From contig CAMTBF010000166.1 in NCBI GenBank assembly GCA_947068385.1, forward strand, positions 1 to 7,482: 7,482 nucleotides of DNA, read 5' to 3'. The stretch's first letter is position 1. Every line of letters begins with the position of its first letter. The stretch is from an uncultured Lachnospiraceae bacterium. GTDB lineage: Bacteria; Bacillota; Clostridia; Lachnospirales; Lachnospiraceae. Positions 1-7,042 of the stretch are shown here, piece by piece. The notes below the pieces were generated by a model. That model saw only the letters and a program-made list of their open reading frames with translations, ran no database searches and was not told the origin of the DNA. Position numbers and translations under genes: made by a program.

Positions 1-557
1 TGCCAGTCAAAGTCAGGATTCACGTACAGCTCCGGCATGCTGCCCCGATGGATGTTCTCCCAGATATCCGCATACGCAATGTCCTTAAGCTCCTCTCTGC
101 GCGCCGCAAGATACGCCTCCGTGGGGACGAACGCCTCCCGAAACCGACAGCCATACTTCTCGCGCATGGAAAGCCCCTGCAGCATGGCGATTCCCAGCCG
201 TCCGGCCAGAGATTCGCTGACATTCTTCATCATCTGAAAGGATTGGGATCCGCACAGGAAGAACTGCCCCTTCTTCCTGTCCCTGTCCAGCAGAAGCTTT
301 ATCTGCGGGAACAGGTTCGGCGCTTTCTGGACCTCGTCAAGGAAAATCGGGGGCGGATTGTCCTTAAAAAATGTGGCGCCAGTCTCTATGGCGCTGGTCA
401 ACAGCAGGGGATCGTCCAGGGTCACGTATTCCGCATCCTCTGTCATGCCCTGTAACATGGTAGTCTTCCCCACCTGGCGCGGCCCCGAGACCAAAACCGC
501 GCCGAACATCTTTGACAGCTTCTCAACCGTCTCTTCCATATGTCTCTGTATATACAT
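1..557 (-). CDS. ATP-binding protein, AAA family (DUF4143 type), C-terminal part outside the window
   Basis: The first 185 residues are visible and the reading frame is open to the window edge. The Walker A motif GPRQVGKTT is at residues 25-33, Walker B IFLDEV at 71-76, and a sensor-like stretch GSQSFQMMKNVSESLAGR at 103-120. A later segment RGSMPELY (171-178) is also typical of the large family of prokaryotic AAA ATPases that carry a C-terminal DUF4143 domain; that domain would lie beyond the window. The start at 557 is chosen because GGGAG sits 8 nt upstream and a canonical promoter lies just before it; an in-frame ATG six codons later has no such site. The cellular role of these ATPases is mostly unknown. 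The gene is separately promoted, so it is probably not part of the protease operon upstream. Family assignment is confident, function is not. Confidence 0.9.
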   Translation of the reverse strand, partial: MYIQRHMEETVEKLSKMFGAVLVSGPRQVGKTTMLQGMTEDAEYVTLDDPLLLTSAIETGATFFKDNPPPIFLDEVQKAPNLFPQIKLLLDRDRKKGQFFLCGSQSFQMMKNVSESLAGRLGIAMLQGLSMREKYGCRFREAFVPTEAYLAARREELKDIAYADIWENIHRGSMPELYVNPDFDW

Positions 558-592
558 GTCCAGCTCTCCCGACTATTTTAATATATGATATT

Positions 593-621
593 ATTATAGA
601 CGAGGTGGAGCCCTTTATCAA
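593..621 (-). promoter_or_regulatory. Sigma-A type promoter of the AAA ATPase gene
   Basis: On the minus strand TTGATA (621-616), a 17-nt spacer and a perfect TATAAT (598-593) precede the AAA ATPase start. Transcription would begin near 586, giving a leader of about 29 nt that contains the GGGAG ribosome binding site at 570-566. The promoter lies in the 133-bp gap after the stop codon of the membrane protein gene. No clear terminator is seen in that gap, so read-through from the upstream operon is possible. Confidence 0.8.
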
Positions 622-690
622 GCATTTTGTATAAACTCATCTTCAGGCTCATCTTCTTTCCAGATGCAGCCGCGTATGCCCCCGTCTCCG

Positions 691-1980
691 TCAGGGCCAG
701 GTCTGCGTCCGCTGCGCAAAAAGGTAGCGGACAGGCGTCAGATCGTCATTTTCCGGACAGAATACGGATATGCTGTACCCGGAAAAGGTATACTTCCCAT
801 AGGGCGGCAGCTGCCAGTCCCCATCCCTGTCCAACAGGCGGATGCCCTCCGGACTGTACCACTCCTGCGCTCCATAATAGAGGATGCCAAAGCTCTGCTC
901 TCCCTCCCACTCTGCCACCGTCTCCCGCAGCGGCATCACACGGACAGCCTCCGTCAACGGTTCCAAAGCCCGGCTTTCGTCATATGAGGTTTCTGCCGCG
1001 CCGTGCAGATAAATCGTCAGTTTCCCGGACTGGGCCCTGTTGTAGCCAATCAGGTAGCTGTCCACGAAATTCCCCTCCTCATCGAAGCCGCAGAGCATGG
1101 TATCCAGAGCAAGGATCTCGCCGTCCGGCGCAAAGTGCAGATTGAAGCTGGTGGCAAGGCACAGGTTTTCCGGCAAATCCACTTTTTCCCTCACGTCCTC
1201 CAGGATGCCGTCTATCCCATATTCGTATATATTGTCATGTTTTAGCGTACATGTCCTTTTGTCTTTCAGATCCTCCAGGAACCAGGCCAGCCTCCCCTGA
1301 AATGGGATGGCGCTCTGCACCACCAGCCATCCGCCCCGCAATGTGACTGCCGCCAGGAAGATTCCTGCCGCCGCACGCCATGGGCCTTTGCCCGGAGGCC
1401 TTACGGCCGACAGCTTCACGTCCAGGAAGTCCCGCTCCTCTCCGGTGAGCTGCCGCAGATCCAGCAGCGCCACCTCTTTCCCTCTCAGGAAAAACTGGCA
1501 GAACCGCCGCCTTTTCACATACCATTTGATGGCGTTTTCCGGTATTTTTCTTTTCAGCCCATCCTCACCGTCTGCCGTATTCAATCCTGCGTCTACAGTC
1601 TTTCCTATGTCCGCAGCGTTTCCTATATCTGCGGTCTTTTCTATGTCCGCGGCCTTTTCCCCTGCCCCGGCCAGCACCAGCCCTTTCTCCCCAAGCAGAA
1701 TCCTCCCAAAGACCACCGGGCATCTCCCCTTTTTATACCGGCCCCACAGCCAAAGGCCGTATCCTGTTGCACCAATCCACCACAGGACACAGGCCGCCAG
1801 AACCGGCACATTCCGGTATCGCTGTCCGTATCTGCACAGAGCGCACAGATGATGCCAGGAAAGCCAGTACAGCGCCAGATTGACCGGTCTGGTCAGCACA
1901 TAGAGCGCCGTTCTCCGAAACAGGACGCCCGCACTATTTTCGCAGGACAAATCCCTTGTATTCCCAGGTCTGCCCCCCAT
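691..1980 (-). CDS. Membrane protein of unknown family, third gene of the BlaI/M56 operon
   Basis: I do not recognise this family. From the nominal ATG the protein is 429 residues. Two hydrophobic stretches (about 33-50 and 58-79) are followed by a cytosolic-looking region with a hexapeptide repeat (about 105-132) and a basic stretch KWYVKRRRF (152-160). A third hydrophobic stretch (about 202-226) precedes a C-terminal domain of about 200 residues, probably outside the membrane, rich in aromatic and acidic residues. The start is uncertain: ATG at 1980 overlaps the protease gene by 47 nt and has only a weak GAG site. In-frame TTG (1950, 17-nt overlap) and GTG (1899, no overlap, GGAG 13 nt upstream) are alternatives. 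The overlap or tight junction indicates co-transcription, and probably coupled translation, with the M56 protease. A role as partner or output of that signalling system is inference from position only. Confidence 0.72.
   Translation of the reverse strand: MGGRPGNTRDLSCENSAGVLFRRTALYVLTRPVNLALYWLSWHHLCALCRYGQRYRNVPVLAACVLWWIGATGYGLWLWGRYKKGRCPVVFGRILLGEKGLVLAGAGEKAADIEKTADIGNAADIGKTVDAGLNTADGEDGLKRKIPENAIKWYVKRRRFCQFFLRGKEVALLDLRQLTGEERDFLDVKLSAVRPPGKGPWRAAAGIFLAAVTLRGGWLVVQSAIPFQGRLAWFLEDLKDKRTCTLKHDNIYEYGIDGILEDVREKVDLPENLCLATSFNLHFAPDGEILALDTMLCGFDEEGNFVDSYLIGYNRAQSGKLTIYLHGAAETSYDESRALEPLTEAVRVMPLRETVAEWEGEQSFGILYYGAQEWYSPEGIRLLDRDGDWQLPPYGKYTFSGYSISVFCPENDDLTPVRYLFAQRTQTWP
1583..1672 (-). 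repeat. Degenerate 18-bp tandem repeat (about 5 units) encoding a hexapeptide repeat
   Basis: Units of 18 bp start at 1583, 1601, 1619, 1637 and 1655 on the plus strand; the middle three are close copies (for example TTTCCTATGTCCGCAGCG) and the outer two are diverged. On the coding strand they encode six-residue units such as AADIEK, TADIGN, AADIGK and TVDAGL, within the loop between the second and third hydrophobic segments of the unknown membrane protein. The unit length is a multiple of three, so copy-number change would keep the frame. Confidence 0.75.
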
Positions 1981-4225
1981 CCCCGGACTCGTACTTTGCC
2001 TTTTTTCCGTCATATTCCGAATAATCCTCCATCCCCACATAGAGCGCCAGCACCTCCCCCTGCAATTCCGGCGCATAAGCAATGGAATACCCCTCCAGCA
2101 CATAGGGCAGCTCAAGCTTCTCCCAATGCTCCCCGGCGTCTGCCGTCCGCCAGATGTCCGGCTCCTCCGAAGACCGGATGGCCACGAACCCCACCTGGCT
2201 GTCCATGAAATCGGCGTCCATGGTCAGGGAATGGATGTCCGGCCCTGCCGCCCCCACCTCCTCCCAGGTCTCCCCTCCATCCCCGGTGCGAAAGAGGGTA
2301 GCGCTCTCCTGCCAGACGACCCGTCCCCCTGTGGAGATCAGGAAGCCCTCCTGCCCGTCTTCCGGAAAGTCCACGAATATCCGCCTGCTGTCCTGCTGCC
2401 CTGTGCTCACCACAGACTTCCGAAAGCCTCCCGTCCCCTCATCATAATACACCACGGCCAGGGGAGTCCCGGGCGCTCCGCCATAGGCAAATATCTGCTT
2501 GCGCCGATCCACCTGAAAGCTTTCGGCTGGCAGGGAAGCCTGCGGCCTGTCCATATCGTCCCCTCTTATCAAGAGCTCTTCCATGGGCACCGGCACCTGG
2601 CGCAATACGCCGTCCCCGCCGCTGACCCAGAGGGCGCCTTCCCTCACTTCGGTCCGATAGGCCTGCTCCGAATCCGCATCCCCGTTGCCTGCATCTGCCA
2701 CAGCCAGCAGCATCTCATCTGCCAAATCCAGCACCGGCACATCCGAGAACGCCGTCTGCCCATACTGCTCCCGGAAAGCCGCCAGAACCTGTCCCGTCTC
2801 AGCGATTCCCTCCAGCTCGAACACATAGTCCTTCACCATGCGCATCCCCACTGTCCAATCGAAATAGGCATAGTAGATGGCACCGTCCTCATAAACGATT
2901 CGCGCCCACCACGCCCTCTCTGCCAGCTCCTCCGGAAAGGCCTCCACGGCCTCCCAGGTCAAAAACGGATACCGGAAAGCCACTTCATAGACACATTCCC
3001 GCTTGTCCCCTGCCAGCAGCCTCTTATGGACATACTCGAACCGCATGAATCCCGAATGGGTCTCCGGATCGCACTGCGAAGCCCATGTCCAGTCGATATA
3101 ATAGGACAGATACCGCTGCAGCAACAGTCCCACGGCCTCATCATAATGGCTCACGTCCTCAAGCCTCACCTGCCAGGGGCCTTCCGCCTCATAGGGAAGC
3201 CGGGCGTATTCTTTCCTGGCATAACCATCCTCTGCCCACAGCTCCTCACGGTACGCCTCCTCCCCCAACGGCTCCAGCCTTGTCATCTCCGATACGGCAG
3301 ACTGTGTAAAACAATCCGGCAATTCGTACCCCTCATAGATGGACGTCAAAGTCTCCTCCCTGCCCGCCTGAAAGCGCTGGTACAGGATTTCTCCCAGACG
3401 GCAGAAATTCAGGCCCAAATCCAACAGCAGCACTGCAATGCCCACATAGGCCAGGGCATCCCATTTCCGGTCCTCCTTCATGATGGCGCTGATCCGGGCT
3501 TTCAGCAGGCGCTTTCCATGGTAAAAGTAGGCGGAATCCCTCCGGCCCCTTTCCCGGCCCTGCCGCAGGCATTCCAGCAGGGCGCTGCCATACTCCTTTC
3601 TCGCCGCCATGTCCCTGCCCTCTACCACAGCCTCGTCGCAGGCCACCTCCACGTCCCTGCTGCCCAGAGCCGCCAGCAGATAGATCAGGGGCTGGAACCA
3701 GAGGAGGGAGCGCATGAACAGCCAGAAAAGCTTATAGAGGGTGTCCCTCTGCCGGATATGGCAGCATTCATGGAGGAAAATGAACTTCAGCACGCCCGGG
3801 CCAAACTCCTGCTCCGGCAGCAGCAGGATAGGACGGCGAAATCCCATGACAAAGGGTTCCCTGATGCCCTCCGCGCAGTAGAGGAATTCCGTCCTGCCCT
3901 CTCCCAGCCCCGTCTCCAGAGCCGCCTCCCGGAAGCTCTCGCGGACAGCTTCCTCCTGCACCACATGAATCTGCCCGATGCACCATCTGCGAAACTTTGT
4001 GTAATTTCGATAATGAATGAACAGAGCGACACATGCCGTAGCCAGCCAGACAAGCACCGCCAGCTGTTTCCACCTGGCGTACAGAAATTCAGGCAGTCCG
4101 AAATGCCTCACCGCCCTGTTGACATAATTCCCGATGCGGTACGTCCTCTCCAGAAACAGCAGATGCAGCAACAGAAGCTGCACTGCCAGGATCGCCCAGA
4201 TGATTTTTCTCCATTTTGCCCTCAT
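1934..4225 (-). CDS. M56 (BlaR1/MecR1-like) membrane metalloprotease with C-terminal Asp-box repeats
   Basis: The protein has 763 residues. Hydrophobic segments lie at about 8-26, 55-72, 167-187 and 258-274, as expected for a BlaR1-type membrane protease. The zinc motif HECCH is at 152-156, and the downstream glutamate motif EVACDEAV, also typical of M56, is at 193-200 (E193 the likely third ligand). The basic stretch KRLLKARISAI (238-248) matches the conserved cytosolic segment before the last membrane helix. The outer part (about 289-763) lacks a recognisable penicillin-binding domain: I see no SxxK-type active site and no KTG. Instead it ends in three Asp-boxes, TGDGGETW (647-654), TADAGEHW (694-701) and SGDGGQTW (747-754), suggesting a beta-propeller. 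GGGAGG lies 5 nt before the ATG. It follows the BlaI-type gene by 147 nt. By family analogy it senses an outside signal and triggers inactivation of the repressor; the ligand is unknown. Confidence 0.9.
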   Translation of the reverse strand: MRAKWRKIIWAILAVQLLLLHLLFLERTYRIGNYVNRAVRHFGLPEFLYARWKQLAVLVWLATACVALFIHYRNYTKFRRWCIGQIHVVQEEAVRESFREAALETGLGEGRTEFLYCAEGIREPFVMGFRRPILLLPEQEFGPGVLKFIFLHECCHIRQRDTLYKLFWLFMRSLLWFQPLIYLLAALGSRDVEVACDEAVVEGRDMAARKEYGSALLECLRQGRERGRRDSAYFYHGKRLLKARISAIMKEDRKWDALAYVGIAVLLLDLGLNFCRLGEILYQRFQAGREETLTSIYEGYELPDCFTQSAVSEMTRLEPLGEEAYREELWAEDGYARKEYARLPYEAEGPWQVRLEDVSHYDEAVGLLLQRYLSYYIDWTWASQCDPETHSGFMRFEYVHKRLLAGDKRECVYEVAFRYPFLTWEAVEAFPEELAERAWWARIVYEDGAIYYAYFDWTVGMRMVKDYVFELEGIAETGQVLAAFREQYGQTAFSDVPVLDLADEMLLAVADAGNGDADSEQAYRTEVREGALWVSGGDGVLRQVPVPMEELLIRGDDMDRPQASLPAESFQVDRRKQIFAYGGAPGTPLAVVYYDEGTGGFRKSVVSTGQQDSRRIFVDFPEDGQEGFLISTGGRVVWQESATLFRTGDGGETWEEVGAAGPDIHSLTMDADFMDSQVGFVAIRSSEEPDIWRTADAGEHWEKLELPYVLEGYSIAYAPELQGEVLALYVGMEDYSEYDGKKAKYESGDGGQTWEYKGFVLRK

Positions 4226-4372
4226 GTATGCCTCCCGTCTTTTGCGTCCTCCTATTTCTTTCCGGTTCCCTATGTCCTCATAACGGCTCCCGCACTTCTG
4301 CCGCTTCGCTTATAAGGTCAGTCTTTCCCTGTTCCATAGCCGATGGCTCAGGTCTCCTGTCCCGTGGCCCCC

Positions 4373-4789
4373 TCATCTCTCCCCGCCGCGCTCCGGGTCT
4401 TCTTCTCCCCCAGTTTCTTTCATCCGCACCGTCTGCCCCTTTTTCTCCAGGAAATCCGCCAGCTCCTCCATATCCTGCTGCGTCAATGCATCCCCGTCAT
4501 AGAGGGCCGTCACGAAATTCTTCAGGGAATTGCGGTACAGCCGGAGGATGCTCTTGCTCTCCCGCTGCAGATAGGCCTCTTCCTCCACCAGCGGCCTGTA
4601 CCAGTTCACCTTGCCCACCTTCTCCACGCTGACAAAGCCCTTGGCCTCCAGGCGGTTGAGAAAGGACAGCACAGTAGGTGCCGCCACTTTCTTCTCCAGT
4701 CCGGCCTCTATCTCCATCCGGTTCACAGGCCCCCCATGCCTCCATATGATCATCATGATTTCCAGCTCCGATTCCGGCAGTCGCTTCAT
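4373..4789 (-). CDS. BlaI/MecI/CopY family transcriptional repressor
   Basis: This protein of 138 residues has the full BlaI/MecI pattern. An N-terminal winged helix-turn-helix begins LPESELEIMMIIW (4-16), the recognition-helix region is APTVLSFLNRLEAKG (37-51), and the wing leads to VNWYRPLV (61-68). A C-terminal dimerisation helix region follows. The pair N91-F92 in KNFVTALYD lies where BlaI and MecI of Staphylococcus aureus are cut (Asn-Phe), consistent with inactivation by proteolysis. The start has AAGGAG (4805-4800) 10 nt upstream. The charged tail after residue 120 makes it slightly longer than usual. Repeats at its own promoter suggest autorepression, and the M56 protease encoded downstream is the expected antagonist. 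Family assignment is very secure. The target genes beyond this operon cannot be seen. Confidence 0.95.
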   Translation of the reverse strand: MKRLPESELEIMMIIWRHGGPVNRMEIEAGLEKKVAAPTVLSFLNRLEAKGFVSVEKVGKVNWYRPLVEEEAYLQRESKSILRLYRNSLKNFVTALYDGDALTQQDMEELADFLEKKGQTVRMKETGGEEDPERGGER

Positions 4790-4809
4790 AGGTTCTGTTC
4801 TCCTTTTTC

Positions 4810-4851
4810 TACATTTGCCTAATATCTTATCCTCATTTTACAATTGCCTAA
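4810..4851 (-). promoter_or_regulatory. Paired direct-repeat operators, probable BlaI-type binding sites
   Basis: Two copies of TACAWTTGCCTAA lie at 4810-4822 and 4839-4851 (plus-strand reading), 29 bp apart and identical at 12 of 13 positions; the similarity runs on for about three more bases. Read on the minus strand each ends in TGTA, matching one half of the TACAnnTGTA operator known for BlaI, MecI and CopY; the other half is diverged. The upstream copy overlaps the -10 box and spacer, the downstream copy lies between start point and ribosome binding site. Binding by the repressor encoded here is inference from repeat, position and family. Confidence 0.65.
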
Positions 4852-4863
4852 GATAAATGTCAA
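4835..4863 (-). promoter_or_regulatory. Sigma-A type promoter of the BlaI/M56 operon
   Basis: On the minus strand a perfect TTGACA (4863-4858) is followed by a 17-nt spacer and TAAAAT (4840-4835). Transcription would start near 4828, about 39 nt before the repressor start codon. One candidate operator lies across the spacer and the edge of the -10 box and the second lies just after the start point, the expected geometry for repression. Confidence 0.85.
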
Positions 4864-4873
4864 GGATTGTTTG

Positions 4874-5020
4874 ATGTCATTGGAATTCCTTGCTTGCGAG
4901 CGAAAAGAGGCGGCACAGGATACCAGAATCCAGGATATCCTTGCGCTTTTGGAGGATTGCGACGAACACATCGATGCTTTCACAGAGACGCTTTACAGTC
5001 ATAAGGCCTCACAGACTTAA
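4874..5020 (+). CDS. Possible small protein of 48 residues, or remnant of a lost gene
   Basis: An ATG with AAGGA 7 nt upstream opens a frame of 48 codons ending in TAA. The product begins MSLEFLACERKEAAQD, is acidic in the middle (EDCDEHIDAF), and looks helical with no membrane segment or known motif. I recognise no family. Composition is protein-like and this stretch is less GC-rich than the flanking genes. The ribosome binding site overlaps the -35 box of the divergent repressor promoter, and only a weak plus-strand promoter (TAAGAT at 4849-4854 as a possible -10) is seen. It could be a real small protein, the C-terminal remnant of an older gene, or chance. Confidence 0.35.
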   Translation: MSLEFLACERKEAAQDTRIQDILALLEDCDEHIDAFTETLYSHKASQT

Positions 5021-5024
5021 TCAG

Positions 5025-5073
5025 ACATGTGGCGCCGGATTCCAGCCATAGGAAGCGCCGGGATCCGGCATGT
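5025..5073. repeat. Imperfect inverted repeat between convergent reading frames, possible terminator
   Basis: The arms are ACATG, a 5-nt insertion, then CCGGATTCC on the left (5025-5043) and GGGATCCGGCATGT on the right (5060-5073); they pair with one bulge and one mismatch. The right arm also holds a smaller hairpin, GCCGG/CCGGC. It lies just after the DUF3788 stop codon (minus strand) and just after the small plus-strand ORF, a place where a bidirectional terminator would fit. No T-run follows on either strand, so intrinsic termination is doubtful. Confidence 0.4.
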
Positions 5074-5093
5074 TGCACTTTGGGGTTCGGGCC

Positions 5094-5510
5094 TCACCCC
5101 CTGCGGATTTCAATCAGCCGGAGCACATCCTCGTACAGCCCTCCCTTGTCCTCCAGGTCGATTGTCATCCATTTCTGCCCGTTGCCCTCTTTCGTCTGCT
5201 CATAAATCCTTTGCAGTTCTTTTGTGCAGTCCGGCAGAATCGCCTCTGCGGCATCCTTTTCCCTTGTCCCTATGACCACCATCACCGTGAAATATCCCTC
5301 CCGGGGGTAGATGGTGCACAGAGTCCTGCCCGCCTTCTTAAATTTCAGGTTCCAGCCCCTCTCCCAGCTGCAGGCGCTGTACTCCATTTTTTCGCTGCAC
5401 TGATGCTTCGCTTTCACCTGAGCACAGAACTGCTCAAACAGGGGATTCCGGATAACAGTCCCCATTTCCTCTACTGTAGGACAGTAATTTTTGTCCAATA
5501 AATCAATCAT
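5094..5510 (-). CDS. DUF3788 family protein
   Basis: The protein has 138 residues, a normal length for the family, with no signal peptide or membrane segment. The central block, W53 followed by LKFKKAGRTLCTIYPREGYF (55-74) and VMVVIG (76-81), is the hallmark of DUF3788, as is the C-terminal WMTIDLED (114-121) before a final helix. The biochemical role of the family is not known. Its ATG shares four bases (ATGA) with the stop codon of the ABC-F gene, and AAGGAG lies 10 nt upstream inside that gene, so the two are co-transcribed and probably translationally coupled. It would therefore be expressed under the ABC-F attenuator. A link to antibiotic stress is inference from this arrangement only. 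Confidence 0.88.
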   Translation of the reverse strand: MIDLLDKNYCPTVEEMGTVIRNPLFEQFCAQVKAKHQCSEKMEYSACSWERGWNLKFKKAGRTLCTIYPREGYFTVMVVIGTREKDAAEAILPDCTKELQRIYEQTKEGNGQKWMTIDLEDKGGLYEDVLRLIEIRRG

Positions 5511-7042
5511 GTATTTCCCTCTCCTTCTCTCCGGAACCCCCGGTCGAAGTATTCCTCCGGCGTTCCCAGGTAGTTTATGGTCCTGCCGTCCTTTACCTCC
5601 AGAACCTCCGTGGCGCAGGCCCGGATGAACGCCTCGTCGTGGGACACGAAGACCAGAACCCCCTCATACTCCGCGAACATCTCCTCCAGCGCCTCCACCG
5701 ATGGGATGTCCAGGTAATTGGTGGGCTCGTCCAGAATCAGTACGTTGGCCCTCCCCACGAACAGCTTGGCAAAAGCCAGCTTGATCCGCTCCCCGCCGGA
5801 GAGGACGCCTGCCTTTTTGCGGATGTCCTGGGCGGACAAAAGGAGCCTGGCCAGGATCGTCCGGGCTATGCTTTCGTTCTGCACGCTGTCCTCCATCACG
5901 TTCTCCAGGACGGTCTTCTCGTAGTCTATGGAGGCCATGTTCTGGTCCAGCAGCCCGATGGCGGCCTTTGGCACCACGTAGATGGAGCCCTCTTCCAGGG
6001 GATATTCCTGGCGGATCAGCTTTAAGAGCGTGGTCTTGCCCGCGCCGTTGGCCCCCACCACAGCCACCCGGCTCCGGTTCCGAATCTGGAAAGAGGCGTC
6101 CCGGAAAATCTCCCCGCCGTCATCATAGGAGAAGCAGATGCCCTCCCCCTTGATCACCACCGCGTTCTCCGGCGGGTTGGTGAGCCGGAAGTCCGGGCGC
6201 ATTTTGGGCAGCTCTCTGGGCTTTTCCTTTACCTCCATATGCTCCAGCCGCTCCAGCACGTTTTTGGCGGAGGACTCCATCCTTCCGGCCTTGGCGTCCT
6301 TGGGATGCCTGGAGATAAAATTGCGCAGCTTCGCCTCCCTGGGGCTCATGCCCTTGGGCAGCTTTTCGATGGACGCAGCCTTCTGCTTTTTCTGTTGATA
6401 GACCTTTTCCAGCCGCCTCTTCTCGCTGGTGTAGTTCTCGTATTCTGTCCACTGCCTTTGGACGGCCTGTTCCCTCAGCCGGGTGTAATCGTCATAGTTT
6501 CCCTCATATTCGGACAGCTTTCCCTCCCGGATCTCCACAATCCTGGTACAGATGGCGTTCAGGAGCGCCCGGTCATGGCTGACGATGACCATGGTGTCCA
6601 GCTCCAGGAGCTTATGCTTCAAAAGGGCGATTCCCTCCATGTCCAGGTTGGCCGTGGGCTCGTCCAGGAACACCAGGCTCTTCCCGCTGCTGAACATCCA
6701 GGCCAGCCGCATCCTGGTGTCCTCGCCTCCGCTGACGGTCTCCTGCCATACCTTGTCCTGGATCTGCAGGGCCTTCATCTCCTTCCCGTCCAGCTCAAAA
6801 GGATCTATCCCCTCCGAGAACTGCCGGAAGAAATGGGTATCGCACATGCTCTTTACCGTGCCGCCGTCCGGCTCCAGCTCCCCGGCCAGCACCCGCAGCA
6901 AAGTGGTCTTGCCCGCGCCGTTGGCTCCCACCAGGCCGATGCGTTCCCCCTGATACACCACGAACCGGTCAAAATCCAGGACCTTCTGTTCCCCGAAGCT
7001 CACCACGATATTTTCCGCCTGCAGCAATAATCTTTCCCGCAT
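5507..7042 (-). CDS. ABC-F type ATPase, probable antibiotic-resistance ribosomal protection protein
   Basis: The protein has 511 residues with two ATP-binding domains and no membrane segments, as in ABC-F proteins. Domain 1 has Walker A GANGAGKTT (39-47), signature SGGED (104-108), Walker B LVFLDEPTANLD (123-134) and the switch histidine in SHD (155-157). A long charged linker (about 183-285), probably a coiled-coil hairpin, follows. Domain 2 has GANGAGKTT (330-338), LSGGERIKLA (414-423), VLILDEPTNYLD (434-445) and SHD (467-469). The short first domain and long linker resemble Lsa/Vga-type resistance factors, which enter the ribosome to displace peptidyl-transferase drugs, rather than housekeeping EttA-like members; this subgroup call is inference. 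The start at 7042 has AGGAGG 8 nt upstream. A longer in-frame start at 7363 lies inside the promoter and is excluded. The attenuator leader supports drug-inducible expression. Confidence 0.92.
   Translation of the reverse strand: MRERLLLQAENIVVSFGEQKVLDFDRFVVYQGERIGLVGANGAGKTTLLRVLAGELEPDGGTVKSMCDTHFFRQFSEGIDPFELDGKEMKALQIQDKVWQETVSGGEDTRMRLAWMFSSGKSLVFLDEPTANLDMEGIALLKHKLLELDTMVIVSHDRALLNAICTRIVEIREGKLSEYEGNYDDYTRLREQAVQRQWTEYENYTSEKRRLEKVYQQKKQKAASIEKLPKGMSPREAKLRNFISRHPKDAKAGRMESSAKNVLERLEHMEVKEKPRELPKMRPDFRLTNPPENAVVIKGEGICFSYDDGGEIFRDASFQIRNRSRVAVVGANGAGKTTLLKLIRQEYPLEEGSIYVVPKAAIGLLDQNMASIDYEKTVLENVMEDSVQNESIARTILARLLLSAQDIRKKAGVLSGGERIKLAFAKLFVGRANVLILDEPTNYLDIPSVEALEEMFAEYEGVLVFVSHDEAFIRACATEVLEVKDGRTINYLGTPEEYFDRGFRREGEGNT

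Noticed and set aside
637..657. Direct repeat CTCATCTTC twice in the gap before the AAA ATPase promoter
   Set aside because: Only nine bases, with no link to a promoter or a known site, and likely by chance.
2126..4315. Long plus-strand open frame (729 codons) opposite the M56 protease gene
   Set aside because: It is a shadow of the GC-rich gene on the other strand. Its product is low in recognisable motifs and rich in Pro, His and Gln, while the minus-strand frame has clear M56 and Asp-box motifs.
4278..4337. Minus-strand ORF of 19 codons (MEQGKTDLISEAAEVREPL) between repressor and protease genes
   Set aside because: The nearest ribosome binding site is about 15 nt away, and nothing else supports translation. 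The 147-bp gap is otherwise without a clear signal apart from the protease's ribosome binding site.
691..4789. Classical beta-lactam resistance regulator (blaI-blaR1 with a beta-lactamase)
   Set aside because: No beta-lactamase or penicillin-binding gene lies in the window, and the sensor part lacks penicillin-binding motifs, so I did not use the symbols blaI or blaR1.
6239..7030. Plus-strand open frame of 263 codons opposite the ABC-F gene
   Set aside because: It is antisense to well-conserved ATPase motifs, so it is a coding shadow.
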